Positions 1-12,999 are shown, counted from the stretch's first letter. The stretch: 64,000 bases of DNA from Piper betle (GCA_033002965.1 JAURVB010000177.1:1-64000), one strand, 5' to 3'. A program made the numbers and translations. Notes: generated from the sequence alone by a model not told the origin.

Positions 1-1560
1 ACATTCGGGTACTAGGGTTTGGCGGTTGTCCCTAGCCTATCCCGTGTCCAAGGCGAATGGCCGGCGTCATTCGTGTGGTGCAACAACCTACCAGGATGTG
101 TATCGGGCTGGAAGTGAAGTTAGGGACCGACGGGTGCTGTTGCCATCGTGTGTGTCGAGCGTCGATGGTGCATAGCGCGCGAGCGAGGACGCGAGCATAG
201 CGCTACCGCGTACCGAGTCCAGGCGTGTGCGAGGTTACGAGCGTGACTGAGCACTCGCGTGCAGCAGCGGCGCGGGCGACCGAGCATTGTGTCGGGAGCC
301 AGGGTGCGAGCCGAGTGGGTGAGCGCTGCGTGTGCCGACATGGGGTTCGACCCGACACCAGGCATGACTAATCTGGAGTTGAGTTTGATCTGCGGCACCT
401 GGGTTCGAGCATGTGCGGACCCAGCGCTGGGCGTGTGCGCGTTGTCTGGAGCCTGCTGAGCAGGTGTGGTGCGTGTTGTCTAGCCGGTGCGAACCAGGAG
501 GGTTCAGCTACCAGGCTGGGGTGCACCAGGGATGATCCAGTAATTTGCTGGAGATTCCAAGGGTTGTGGTGATGTGGCTGAAGCAAGCTTGTCCGTGGAT
601 TTGCTGATCAACGGTGGAAGGCTAGTTCTGGCACATCACTTGGTTGGTGACGTGGTTGGAGGGTGCTGAGCCATAGATCTGGAGTTGGTTGGCCAGGATC
701 CATCACGTTGTGTTGCCCCTGATGTCCAGCCAATGTCTATAAAAGGGGGACTTCATTTGGAGTTCAGGAAGAGAACAGATCAGTGTGAGATCTGAGCATA
801 CAGCAAAGTGGGTGAGTGTCTCCTTGCGTGGAGAAGTGAGATCGAGTCGGGGTTAAGGGAGTCCGGTGGGTGTCTGCAGCCAGGCCTGGTCGGGACCAGG
901 ACTGGAACCTCCCGTGACGCTGTTGGTGCAGCCGGTGTCCCTGAATACCGAGCCACCCCGGGTCTGTACAGGAACCTCGTGCGTGTGTGCCGAGTGTTGT
1001 GAGGTAAGTTGTGGGGATTGTCCACAACTTGCTGGTAGTCAAGAAGTGTAAGATTACCTGTACCCTTGTATTCAGAGTAGTGAATTAAGGTTGGGCTGAG
1101 TTCCCGTAAAACATTGTGCGTGTGTTGGATTTGGTGACCGAGACCTGGTTGGTGATTCCTGCAACCAGGGTGCGCCGGCTGTGTTGGGTGAGCGGTGCTG
1201 GGACACACAGCACAGCGAGCTTGGTGATCGAGCAGCGCTCGAGCAGCTCGATAGGGTGTCCGAGCGTGTCCGAGCAGGACGCAGCGATTCGGGTGGGGCA
1301 AGTGCCGGTGTTGGTGCGCTGGGCGGTCGGGTACTACCGAGCACTTGTCCGGGTGTGTGGGCAAAGCCGGTGTCCGGAGGGTGCTGTGCAACAATTCCGC
1401 GGGTTGCACAGTGTTGTTGGCTGGTGGTTCCGAGGGGAAACACGCCGCACAGGGGAAGATTAGGGCGAAAAATAAGACCCTAGATTGGACCTGTGCCAGT
1501 ACCCATGTTTAAGGGTGGGTTTGCTTGACTTATTTAGAGATGTTGATCTTCAATTAAAGG
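1..1560 (+). repeat. GC-rich LTR-like segment, truncated at window edge
   Basis: This block is much richer in G and C than the AT-rich DNA starting near 1585, and its only open frames are short and overlap on both strands, so it does not look coding. A CCAAT-like motif (730-734) and a TATA box (TATAAAA at 738-744) are followed by a short GAGTTCAGGAAG-type leader, the usual U3-to-R arrangement of a plant LTR promoter. GAGC/GTGTCCGAGC motifs recur between 1180 and 1300. The left end lies outside the window, so TG...CA ends and a target duplication cannot be checked and the family is undetermined. Confidence 0.4.
738..744 (+). promoter_or_regulatory. TATA box in LTR-like segment
   Basis: TATAAAAGGGGG with a CCAAT-like motif just upstream. 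The position inside a GC-rich non-coding repeat suggests a retroelement U3 promoter, not a host gene promoter. Confidence 0.4.
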
Positions 1561-1584
1561 AGCACGAGCACGAGCACTCTTTCT

Positions 1585-3990
1585 TCGAAATTTGATATTA
1601 TACAAAAAATATAATATTTGATATGTTTTCATTTCACAATATACGTAAAATATATTAAATAATAAATAAGTTCATGCCCTTGTGATAATTATTTTGCAAG
1701 AAAATATAATGATATTTGTGGGCGCACAAGCTGTTTGTCATATAATGATGAAAACTTGAACTATTTAATCTTTTGAAATTAATATTATCTTAAATTACAC
1801 CAAAAAAAAGGTAAGTAAAGCCTAGGTACCATCCCAGCCGGTTTAAATCTCTTGAACCAGCCCAAAATGTTAAATCATAACGAGTCACGTTCCAAAAACA
1901 ACCCATCTCAGGCACAGGATCAAAAGTTTCACTAATAGACTCAGATAAAAGTTTAAGCAACCTGAGAATGCATACAATGAAAATGAAGAAAACAAATGCA
2001 ACAACAAACATTAAATAAATGTCATATAAAAAACATCAAAATAAATACGATGATAATATATGTGGCAAAAGTAACATAAGTCCTTATATTCCAAATTATG
2101 GGTTTTTGAGCACGTACATCTCCCAGTATATCCGTTCAAGCATCTATATTCCCAAAAGATTGGTTCAATTACGAGGGTTTGCACAATATATAATTAAATA
2201 TAAAGTATAAACAAGATATTTTCAACATGGAATAAAATCCATCGCAGCAAGTGACCAAGAATAATATGTGAAGCATGAGTGATTCCCTTCATGTCCATCG
2301 GCACCAACACCACCAAACCAGCCTACATAGATATAAGAAAACAATGTCCCGGCATATAACTATATATCAAGAGACAAATGGGAGTAAATACACATCCCAG
2401 TCCTATCCACACAAACCCCATGCACCACTCCCCAAAGATTTGAGGGCAAGCCAAATATACCTTAGTTGTGATATATGCTCCAAACAATGGTACCCATGAG
2501 CCCTACGGATATGAGAAACTCATAACAGTAGTATTGCAAACTATTATGTACCCGCGACATCCCGACCAAGCACAATGCCCTTGGCATCCTGATCAGTCGC
2601 AATGAGTTACTATACGTACCCTTTCTGATGGGACAAGCATGTGACAAACAACAACTCCACTACCAATCTCATATCATACAAAAACCATTAAAAGACATAT
2701 ATGTTCACACAGGACCGGGTAGGGAATTAATATAAATTGGCCTCATGAAATACGACATCTTATGATAGTTCTTCTTGTGTTTTTAAATTAATTCAATAAT
2801 TTTTAACTTAAAGGGTTATTAATCGGCTTAAAATCTTATTTTTAAATAATCTCACATTAAATTGGGCTTTTTGATAAATGCAACACTTAATACATTATTT
2901 TCAAAATAAACCATAACACTCGTGTTAAGTAAGATTTAATAAAACACTCACTTAACACATAAACACGTTTTATTTCTTTTAAAACAATACTTCCTAGAGT
3001 ACAACAATAAATCAGAAGCGAAACCTACAACCTGAATTGAATCTCAGTCAACTCCAACGTCGTCACCTAAACACGCAAACCCCAACTCAACCAAAGCAAC
3101 AACTAATCTACATGATGCATGCCTATTTATGCACAAATACGAAATGAATTAAATCGATTGGCAAAATCACATGACATGCAAATCGAGGTGTAAAATACTG
3201 TTTAAATAATTCTTAAAATTCAAAATAATGTAATTCTAGTGAAAAATATATTAACTTAAAATTTGACGAGTAAAAAACATATCTACACGATATCGAGGGG
3301 TAAAATATTGTTTAATAATTCTTAAAATTCAAAATAAAGTAATTCTAGTGAAAAATATATTAACTCAAACTTTACCGAGTAAGAAACATATCTACACAAA
3401 AATAACGAGGTAAACATTAAAATTGTCTAGAAAAGGTAAAAATTCACTAGAAAATCGAAGTGATATCGGACGAAGGCCAAATTTCACAAGGAGCAAGGGA
3501 CATGATCGAGTTTCTCATGTAAGCATGCAACACCTGCAAAAACACCCATGCACGCTAAATGAGGCAATCAGCCCTTGCCCACCGTAGGCACCGAGCAAAG
3601 AAAGACACATGGCCCATCGGCAAATCATGCACAACTGGCCAACCAGGCCCCAAACCTCGACCAACCACAACACGGGTCATCCTACATGGGAAAACCTGAA
3701 CCGGAGGTCAAGGTTGTACATTGAGCATCCCCTCATTTGTCTCAACTTAAAACCTATTGAACTTGAACTCAAACGCTAATACATATGAGTTGAGTTCAAA
3801 TACATCTGAACTTATTTATTATTTATTAAATAATAAACATGTTCATGTCCTTGATCCGTGTCGTCTGCGTCCTATTAGAACCTTATTTTGAAGATTATCA
3901 TCGTAGGTTTAATTTGCTTATTTACTAAGGATATATGATCATGATGGAGTAAGTATGATCATCTAGATATGAGTTTGTGACCCTTCCCTT
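1585..3990. other. AT-rich intergenic DNA, no gene seen
   Basis: Short open frames here (for example 1790-2011 and 2275-2499) show no domain, no splice context and no codon bias. The only structure I see is a local tandem duplication near 3182-3400. Confidence 0.5.
3182..3400. repeat. Two-copy direct tandem repeat, about 110 bp
   Basis: ATCGAGG(T/G)GTAAAATA begins at 3182 and again at 3292. The following TTCTTAAAATTCAAAATAA, GTAATTCTAGTGAAAAATATATTAACT and AAACATATCTACAC blocks recur in the same order, with a handful of substitutions. Confidence 0.7.
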
Positions 3991-4019
3991 GTAATGAATT
4001 GTTTAATTAGGTGATAAAA

Positions 4020-4410
4020 GAGGAGAGTTAATGAATGTAAAAAAGAGTATATGTCTAGGGGGAGTACTCATACGTAGGGGGAGATATAAGCACTCTATGT
4101 TTAGTCATCTCCAGAACTTATAATTAATATGTTTAATTAAAAAGAATGACTAACTTATATAGATTGTTAATCTAGTTGGTCATAGGTTGCATGCATGATT
4201 ATCATTTGCATAACATTCCATCATAATATATTGCATTGTTTTGGACTAACCACTTTTGTAGGTATAAAGTACAAAGATGCATGGAAGATGGTTAGATCTT
4301 GAAGACTATAAGACTTGAAGATCTGCACAAGCAGCTCGAGGATATGCTTTATTAGGATTGGTACCAATTACAAGCATTGGCATCATCAAAGGAATCAAAA
4401 AGGTCTCAAA
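4020..4410 (+). repeat. 3' end and start of LTR of a copia-type retroelement (left part)
   Basis: Two polypurine stretches, CTAGGGGGAG (4056-4065) and GTAGGGGGAG (4074-4083), resemble the AGGGGGAG polypurine tract that precedes the 3' LTR of plant Ty1/copia elements. The sequence then runs into LTR-like text (ACTTGAAGATCTGCACAAGCAG) and is interrupted at 4411 by LTR copy A. The continuation resumes at 10531. Family assignment is inference. Confidence 0.4.
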
Positions 4411-4899
4411 TATAAAACCCGCGACTAGAGTCAGGGTTTTATAGTCGTTAGCCGGTCGGTTTGACCGTAGTTTGAGTCGGTTCAGCTTTCAGAACACGTG
4501 TGCGGGGCCGAGGCCGACCGTGCGCACGTGCTATGAGGGTTTATGTATACCCAAGTATCGATGATAGCGTCAGATACGCATCAGCAGACTGAGTTATCAG
4601 TAGATATGAGAGTATACAGTTGATGATTTTATTTTATTTTTATGTTGTGACCGTAGAATTAGTTTAGGCCGAATAACGCATTAGGACGCGTTAGATGGTA
4701 TTCGGGTGGGTTATTAGTTATACGACATGTCATTTGGATGTTGTGATATTTTGTTTGATTTTATGGGATTTTTCCCAATTTTTCTAGATTTTTCTGGGAT
4801 TTATTCCGAGTCCGTTATCATTCTTGACTCGAGCCCGTGTCGAGTCAAGTCTTATTTACAACTTTGCCATCACCCTATACTCCTCATCTTCCTCCCCAA

Positions 4900-5430
4900 A
4901 CCCCGACGCTTTTCACCACCGCCGCCGCCCTTGGGATTTTGCCGCCGCCACCGACGCCGGACCGCCGCCGATCGACGCCGCCCAGCCGGTCGTGTCGTCG
5001 CCTTGCCGCCTCGACCACGCCCGGCCACCGTCCGGCCGTCGCAGCGCCGGAAATCGCCCTCGATTTCCCGCCGATCCCGACGCGATTCCGCCGCCGTCTG
5101 CGCCGGACCGCCGCCGCCATGACGTCGGAGCTTCTCCCCTCGACCTCCCTACCTTTCCCCCCTGTTTAGCGCCGCCGTCGAGGGCCGGCCGTGGGTCTGA
5201 TCGGAGCGGCCGACCGCCCCGGCCGCACTCGACGCCGCCGTTGGTGGCCATCGCCGCCGCGGCTGCCCTCGTCGTCACCGCCATTGGGTTCAGCTCACCG
5301 AGGCGGTGCTAACCCCTACCTCCGATTGCCTCGCCGGAGCAGTCACCGGAAAACCACCGGAGCTGCCGGAAACCGCCGGCATAGTCGCCGGAAAACCGCC
5401 GACTCACCTTCACGCTGTCCGTCGGCACCG
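4900..5430. other. CCG-rich pseudo-coding core of copy A
   Basis: This stretch is dominated by CCGCCG, GCCGGA and CGCCGG words, so several frames on both strands stay open by composition alone (for example 4824-5312 +). The translations are Pro/Arg/Ala runs without any domain. The same kind of core sits at the equivalent place in copies B, C and D, so it belongs to the LTR and is not a host gene. Confidence 0.65.
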
Positions 5431-5612
5431 ATTTCAGCGCCGATCGCGAGGTGGTTCTTCCCTTTTTTAGAATTATTACATACATGTTGTGGTCATAGTA
5501 GCATATTAGAATTAATTTTATTAACTTCATGATTTTTGTTTAATTAATCGTGATTATGATAAACATGTGATGATTAGTGTGAATTGTGTTGTATGATGTG
5601 AATGCTTAGTAA

Positions 5613-5802
5613 TGAAATTGTTAGTAAACCATTGAATAGTTAATTAAATGCTTGTTAACTAGTTAATTCATGAATATGTATGAATTAGGTTTTGCATGCT
5701 AACATTATGAAATTGTTAGTAAACTATTGTATAGTTAATTAAATGCTTGTTAACTAGTTAATTTATGAATATGTATGAATTAGGTTTTGCATGCTAACAT
5801 TA
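5613..5802. repeat. Two-copy 95-bp direct repeat inside copy A
   Basis: TGAAATTGTTAGTAAAC begins at 5613 and again at 5708. The blocks AGTTAATTAAATGCTTGTTAAC and TATGAATTAGGTTTTGCATGC follow in both copies, with very few differences. Confidence 0.8.
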
Positions 5803-6429
5803 AGTTAAACAGATTAAATTGATTAAACCATTGTCACCTAATTAGAATAGGTATGCTTTGAAATTGGAATTAAAAGTGCTAGGTAATAAGTAACATATGA
5901 AATGATAAAATTATTAACCTGCTTGACAATTAGAGACGTAGGGTACTTGTCGAGATGATTATCATGGTTGATTAGATAATTGTATGCATGTGGATATATT
6001 AGTTATATAGGTGTGCATCATATATGTATGGGCGTTAGTAAATAGTTATGTTCATGTAGGTTCGTTGCAGGAGCTCGCCGTCTAGGCACGAGACTGCGCT
6101 TGGAGCTTCTGACAGGTCCGTTAGGACACGCTTCTCAGGTTTTATCGCTCCATTCTATCGGTGATTTGATTTATTGATCGTAGGACGTGTCAGGTGGATG
6201 ATTTATTGGACCCCACCTAACACGGGTCACCTGGTCGATGTTTTTCGGAATTAATAACCCTCGAGGATGAGATCCCTCGAGTTTGTTTTCGAAAAATAAG
6301 ATCCACCTCAAGTTGCCTTCGGGCCTATTATAATAAATCCCGACCCAGCCCTATAAATAGTTTTATCGAGTTTTCAGTGAGACAAGAGAAGATGAGTCGA
6401 CTGCACGTACCATGAGCGGATGCCGTGCC

Positions 6430-9361
6430 TGTAACACCCCAAATCCGGTTCACGCTCGTGAACCGAACCGGCATGTTACAGGCCCCGGTTAGGTCGGCTA
6501 ACGCGAACCTAACTCATGCGGATCCAATCTCGGCGTCTTAAGATGAAGATACGATCTATCACGAATGATTAAATACGCAAAATCCTAACATGGTACTACA
6601 TGAATGACAAACAATTCAAAATACACACCAATACAGTTACGATCAAAATTCTGAAATAAAACAGACAGGGTCTCCCCTAAAAGTGCAATTAGGGTCCACC
6701 CTGTCAAAATGATATATACAAATATATAAGCATATATCAACAATTTCATTAACACACAATCTGATATACTATAAGCTCATTCTGGAACTTGGGTCCTAAC
6801 CCATCATACTTTTGCTGCGCTACTCTGATCATTTCATTTCATATCATTATCATGCCTCAAATATTTAATCATAGTATGTTTATTAAATAACATCATAACA
6901 AAACATTAAATATTCAATCACCCAATGTGTGTGTGCAGAAGACCTCATAGCTCCTCCGTCCAAGCTGGCTCCTCCAACTCGTGATTATTACCTACATATA
7001 GTATAAAAACACGTCAGTAACAAGTGTTACTGGTCCGGAAAATAAAATAACTATAACAAACTGGCTATGAGAGCAAACTCTCATATGAAAGAAAACCATA
7101 TACTTCCTCAAGAACACTCTGAAGGGCACTACTGAGGAGCCACTGGGCTGCAGACCCGGTAGCATCCCGAACTTACTGCTCTGCTGCTGGTACTGTGCTA
7201 CTCTCAGCACTTCTTTTTCAGTACTTCTCGTGAAACTTTATCCTAAGCCCTCTCCTTACCTCCATATTTCTCCTGGCCTTGAGCACGAAGGCCGAGTACT
7301 CTCAGGCAGTCGCCTTTAGTACCCTTTGAACCACAAGTCTGGACATGCGCTGTACTAAACAGTACCCGTAAACCTCCACGTTCTCCGGGTGTGAGGAACT
7401 CAAACGCGGAGTTGTCAGGATCCCTCGGGAATGGAACAGTCCGCTGGCACTAATCCAGAGCCCGCTTTGACTGTCACGGCATCCTCTGCATGGTACGTGC
7501 AGTCGATTTCTCCATCTCTCGTCTCACTGAAAACGCGAAAACTACATATATATAGGGCCTGGGTAGGGATTTATATAATAGGCCCGAAGGCAACTTGTGG
7601 TGGATCTTGGTTTCGAAATCATCCTCGAGGGATCTCATCCTCGAGGGGTTATTAATGCGGAAAATGTTCGGTTAAATGGCCCGAGTTAAGTGGGATCCAA
7701 TAAAACGCCACTTAACCCGTCCTGCAGGTAATAAATTAAACATACAATAGAAAGACGTAAAACAAGACGAGTCCTAAACGGACCTGGTAGAAGCTCCAAG
7801 CGTGTCATCGCGCCTAGGCGGCGAGCTCCTACTCCGTACCTACACATCAAAACTAAATACTAACGCCCGCTAACTACATGATGCATCAAACTCAATAAAC
7901 ATCAATCACAATCAATCAATACATCATAATATAGATAATAATTCTAACTCATCCTATTCCTACCAATTTTATTATATTTTTCCTAAGTTACATTACTCGA
8001 TTAGCATGCTCAACTCGATCTACCTCATTAGATCACTCACTATTCATTCTCAATTAATTGCATCATGGAATCATCACTACACTCATACTCATACATTTAT
8101 CATGACAATTATTCAATTCTAGCATGTTATACTAACAATTATAATCAATTTTAAATAACTCAATCGGAGGTAATTATACCTCACGTCGTCGGCAATCGGC
8201 GACGGCTAGGGTTCCGTCGCGCGTCTCGGAGCTCAAATTCGGCGCTCCTCGGCGTCCGAAGCTCGATCGGGCTCCACCGGGTGAGCCCCGCGGAAGATCC
8301 GGTGAATTCCGGCGAATTCCAGAAATTCCGATTTTCCGGCGGTTTTCCGGCAATTGCTGGCGGTTTTCCGGCGACTTCCGGTGGTTTTCCGGCGACTATT
8401 GCCGGTGGTATCTACTAGCTGGATAAGGGTCATGTAGGGTACCCTCGGAACCGGCTCAACGAGCCCGACTCATCTACGAGGTCGACGCGGCCAACGGAGG
8501 AGGCGGCTCGCCGGAAAATAGCTAAAACAGAGCGGCGGCGTTGGGTCGCTAAATCCGGCCGGCCAGGGCGGCGATGGCCTCCGTTCCGGTCGGGGAGGGT
8601 CGCTAGGTGGTCGGTGGTGCTGAGGCGACCACCGGATGACGGCTGCGACGGTCGCCGGCGACCGAATCGGCGACGCGACCAAACGTAGCCGCGGCGCTAG
8701 GCGTGGCGATTCCGGCGTCGCGGCGGCCCGATGGTGGCCGGGCCTGGTCGGGGCGGCAAGGCGACGTCGTCGCCGAGCTGGGCGGCGTCGGTCGACGGCC
8801 GGCGGCGCCGACGGCGGCGGCGGTGGCGCGCGAACAGGGGCGGCGCGGCACGAGGGTTTGGGCGTGGGGAGAAAAGGTCGTCGTGGAGAAGAAAGGTTGG
8901 GTGGCAAACTTGTAATTAAGACTTGACTCGTCTCCGGCTCGAGTCAAATATAGTAACTAGGTCATATTAAATCGTAAAAAAATTCATAAAAATCGGGAAA
9001 AATCCCGTAAAATCAAACAACACAATAATATTATAATGATATGCTCTATGACTAACAACCCACCCAGACTGCCCGAACGCGTCCTAACGCAGTAAACGGC
9101 CTAATACTAATTCTACGATCCACTATATATAAAAATAATTAAAAAATGACTGGCATACTCTCATATATCTGATAACTCATTCTGTTCTGCTGTCTTCATG
9201 ACGTTATCATCATATACTTGGGTACGCATGACCCTCATAGCTCATACACGCGACTGGCATCGGCTCGGTACACGTGTCCTGAAACTGACTCAACTCGAAA
9301 AATAACGGTCGACCCGACCGGTTCTGAATATAAAACCCTAACTCGAATCGTGGGTTTTACA
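6430..9361 (-). mobile_element. Solo LTR copy B, nested inverted inside copy A
   Basis: Bounded by TGTAACACCCC (6430) and GGGTTTTACA (9361), i.e. TGTAAAACCC...GGGGTGTTACA on the minus strand, and flanked by a perfect 5-bp duplication GTGCC (6425-6429 and 9362-9366). Length is 2932 bp. It carries the CCGG-rich core (about 8170-8900) and the same U5 text as copy A, but in the opposite orientation: 6430-7490 is the reverse complement of roughly 9367-10525. It has no coding sequence. Ends and TSD are intact, so it is younger than copy A. Confidence 0.88.
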
Positions 9362-10530
9362 GTGCCAGTCAAAGCGGGCTCTGGATTAGTGCCAGCGGAC
9401 TGTTCCATTCCCGAGGGATCCCGACAACTCCGCGTTTGAGTTCCTCACACCCGGAGGACGTGGAGGTTTACGGGTACTGTTTAGTACAGCGCATGTCCGG
9501 ACTTGTGGTTCAAAGGGTACTAAAGGCGACTGCCTGAGAGTGCTCGGTCTACGTGCTCAAGGCCAGGAGTAATATGGAGGTTCGGAGAGGGCTTAGGATA
9601 AAAGTTTTACGTGAAGTACTGAAAAAGAAGTGTCGTGAGCGGCACAGTACCAGATAGATTGGGATGCTGTTGAGTCAGCTGCTCGATGGCTCCTTTATAG
9701 TTGCCCTTATGAGAGTTCTTGAGGAAGATATATATGATGGTTTGCTTTCCATGAGAGTTTGCTCTCATGTTCCAGTTTGATATTAGTTATTTCCGGACCA
9801 GTGACACCCGTTGCTGACGTTTTTCTACTATATGTAGGTGAGGATGATGATTGGTGTATGCCGGCCTCGACGAAGGAGTAGCGCTTGCATTGCACACACA
9901 TACCTGGTGCCGCGCCGACTTTTGCGTAAGATGTGATGTGATTGGCTTTTGTAGTAGATTTACATATTAGTATTTACGCATGTGTTTGTGAGACTTGTAG
10001 ATCTTGTTTAGAAATGTATGAATTTTCTTAGAAATGTTTTGGAAAAGTTCCAATGCCCAGGATGATCAGCTATGTTAAGTTGAAATGAACAAAAACACGA
10101 TGAACATGAATTGCAGGTGGGCTAGATGCCAATTACGATATGTGTAGTTGATTTGAAGTCTAGTGTGATATAAATTGTTGTTTTATATATATACATATTG
10201 TGCCGTATTTTAACAGGTCATCCCCTTATTGCACTTTTAGGGGAGGCTCTGTCCGTTTTATTCCAGGTTTTATGAATTTTATTGTTGTTTTAATTATTTT
10301 GGTGTGCGGTGATTATCATGACATTCACGTAGTATCCTGTTAGGGTTTTGCATCTCATTCATATATTGTTTGCGCATTAGCGGCGTGCTCCATCTTGAGA
10401 CGTCGAGAGGGTTATGTCGTAGCCGTTTAGGTTTTGGGTCAGCCAACTTAATCGGTTTACGAGTAGTTCGATCCTTTGTAACAGTTCTGGTCCGGGTTGA
10501 GAGTAAACCGGATTGGGGTGTTACATCAAA

Positions 10531-12110
10531 GGTCAATGATTTGTCTTGGTTAATGTTGGAACCTAAGATGTCTCCTCACTTCCAAATGGTATACCTATCT
10601 ACTCAGATTTATTTTAGTTGTGAAATTTTTGAGAATGATAGAGGACTTCAAGAGCTTTCCAACGCATTAGGAATCACTAAAATCAGACTTTTCTACAAGG
10701 AGTTACGGCCTTTAAAGATTGGGTAAACTTCACCTCGATCTGTTAGACAGTTGATTAGACGATTGGTAGCCGAACTCAATCGGTCAAACGATCGGTCAGA
10801 CTTTTGGCAACCGATCGTCCATTTCCAAATGAAAACTGAAAAGATATCCCAACTTGTAAAAACCATATCTCATAGGATACTTGGAGTTTGAACTGAAATT
10901 TGGAGGCATTAAAGAAGACATCTTGAAGTTTATTCATAAAAAGAATCACTTAATTTAGAGCTCTACAAACCGAGATATGACCTTCCAAAGTCAGGCCACA
11001 AATGAGTTGCAAATGATCGGTAGCCAAATTTAGCAATAACATCCAAACTTGTAAAAATCATATCTTGCAGCTTACTTCAAGATTTGAGCTAAAACTTGGA
11101 GGGATGATAAAAACATCTTGAAGTTAACTCAGAAAAAACTACTCAAGTCAAAGTTCTCCAAACCGAGATGTGAGTTTTCAAAGTTAGGCCAAAGAACCTA
11201 CAATCAGTTGACGATCGGTCACTGAATGATTAACTGATCCCAAACTGATCGACGCCATGACTAGTCGTTAGAGTAAGATGAAAGGGTTAATCAATGCTCA
11301 ATGACTCCATTCCTTGGAGAGGCCTCTGTAGCCTATCAAAATGGACTTTGGGGTTAACCTCTTGAGCTACATTGATATATTTATAATGATTGTGTAAACT
11401 TCCATGTTGGAAGAGAAGGTGTCTGTAAAGTTTCTTGCTTGAGGAAATAAGAAGCTAAGAGAAGGTGTAGTGTCCATAAGTGTGAAGTCTCAAGGTTGTT
11501 TGAGACTTGGTGGAATTAGGATACTTGACATTCAGGTACTTGTAGGGGGAAGGCTTGCCGAAGACTCCAAGGGGTTTGGAGTAGAAGCTTCCTCGACACT
11601 TGTGAGAGTGTTGGAGAAGGATTCTTAAGCTTGTTGCTTGTAAGTTTACAAGGCAGGATACTTAGCACTCAGTGCTTGTAGGGGAAGGCTTGTCAAATGC
11701 TCCAAGGGTCCTGTAGTGGAAACTTCCACGACACTTGTAGATTGTTGTGAAGGATTCTTATGCTTGCAACTTGTAAGTTGTTTGCATAGCGAAGCAACGA
11801 AGACCTACCAAATCAAAAGACTTGGTGTGATAGAAGAGATGACGTATCAACTCAAAACATCTTAAAACATCGTTTGTCATTTTCCTTCTCTTTATTTTTG
11901 TGTGTTTTAAAATATATTGAGCTTGATTTCGATCACAGTTGGAAATTAAGGATAGAAGTTCTAGGTCATCTTTCTACTATTATGATTGATTTGCTCACCA
12001 ACACAAATAACAACTTCAAATAAAACTTGTTATGCCTCAAATACACCACTAATCAATTGAATTCTTATAATTGTCGTGTCAACTTGCTTATTTACTTGAC
12101 CATCACTTAA
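10531..12110 (+). repeat. Copia-type LTR, right part
   Basis: Continuation of the LTR broken by copy A. It contains repeated ACGATCGGTC/CAACCGATCG motifs (10760-11230) and two diverged copies of a module with CTTGTAGGGG(G)AAGGCTTG, CTCCAAGGG, and (C/G)ACACTTGT (about 11520-11620 and 11650-11740). Such modules are common in U3/R of long plant copia LTRs (SIRE/Maximus type). No ORF is supported. The exact right end is unclear. Confidence 0.4.
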
Positions 12111-12239
12111 ACTTATCTTGTTCATCTATAAGTGAGATTCATTTTTGTATGATTTAATTATTAAAATCATCACTGTTATCATTATCTATTCTTGCGATCA
12201 TATTTAAGTATTTGTTATTAACTCTTCCTGCATTGGCAC

Positions 12240-12995
12240 CTACATGTTCATATCTGCAAAATTATTGCGGACAATATCTGTGGTAGTGTCTACGAAAAAT
12301 TTTGCGGACACTATTTGTGCCCTTTGTAAAATAATTTGCAAACATGGACCGACACCGACACAAATACGGACATCATATATTTACAAATAAAGACACTCTC
12401 GTAAACTAATATGAACTATAAATTAACATAAATCAAAAAATTCAAGCTTAAAAATAAATAGAAAGATATGTATTTTACAAAAATATAAATTTAAACAATT
12501 TGTTCTAAATGGATCTAACTTGCATATTTTAAATTTTTCTATGAAAGCCCAAGACATACCCTCTATTTCCGTACGCACATATTCATTCAAAATAATACAA
12601 AATAACAAAAATGTCCTCTTATAACATAAATCTTGAACAGAAAATAATATTATTCCTTACTACAAACTTAAAATTCATAACAAAAGTTGTACATATTTAT
12701 AATTGCAAAGGTAATCACACTACTTAAAATGACAATCCTTCAATTTATATAAAATAAATGTATATTATTTATAGCTTAGAAAATAGTATTAGACAAGAAA
12801 AGACTAATCTAATTTTCAGTTTGTCATCGTTGGACACTTACGGCAATGTCCGGAAGTGTCTGTATTTATTTACAGACACCATTTTGGTGTTTACAAAAGT
12901 GTTTGCAGTCTTAGTGGACAATCCACATTTTTTATATAGATACGGACTCGGACATGACATGAACATCCGTGATTTTTGGACACCCCTAATCACGC
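12240..12995. mobile_element. Probable decayed hAT-like or related DNA transposon
   Basis: Subterminal sequence at both ends is rich in GGACA/GTGTC words (GCGGACAATATCTG... near 12270; GGACACTTACGGCAATGTCCGG near 12835), and the right end reads GGACACCCCTAA near 12990, i.e. TTAGGGGTGTCC on the other strand, the style of plant hAT ends. No matching left TIR or 8-bp duplication could be confirmed and no transposase is seen. Confidence 0.3.
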
Positions 12996-12999
12996 TTGC

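Larger units (their letters stand above)
4411..10525 (+). mobile_element. Solo LTR copy A (3-kb LTR family), split by copy B
   Basis: The outer element runs from TATAAAACCC (4411) to GGGGTGTTACA (10525) and is flanked by a perfect 5-bp target duplication TCAAA (4406-4410 and 10526-10530). Removing copy B and one GTGCC leaves about 3.18 kb. Family ends are TGTAAAACCC...GTGTTACA; here the first TG has become TA, fitting an older insertion. A good TATA box (CTATAAATAG near 6350) sets the plus orientation. No gag or pol is present and the same unit occurs alone elsewhere, so this is a solo LTR. Its size and TGTAACACCC-type end resemble chromovirus (Tekay/Del) LTRs, which is inference. Confidence 0.85.

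Noticed and set aside
780..1409. 209-codon minus-strand frame as a gene
   Set aside because: Low-complexity His/Pro/Thr-rich translation that overlaps other open frames in an LTR-like block with a TATA box; no domain.
4824..5312. Long Pro/Arg-rich open frames in the LTR core (also 4913-5284, 8470-8907, 14352-14910, 54861-55232)
   Set aside because: Several frames are open on both strands at once, explained by CCG/CGG composition; no domain, and not conserved between LTR copies. Those at 14352-15582 simply overlap the WD40 gene.
4411..10525. Full-length LTR retrotransposon with 5' and 3' LTRs
   Set aside because: The two related sequences are in opposite orientation, each with its own target duplication, and no gag/pol lies between them, so they are two solo LTRs.
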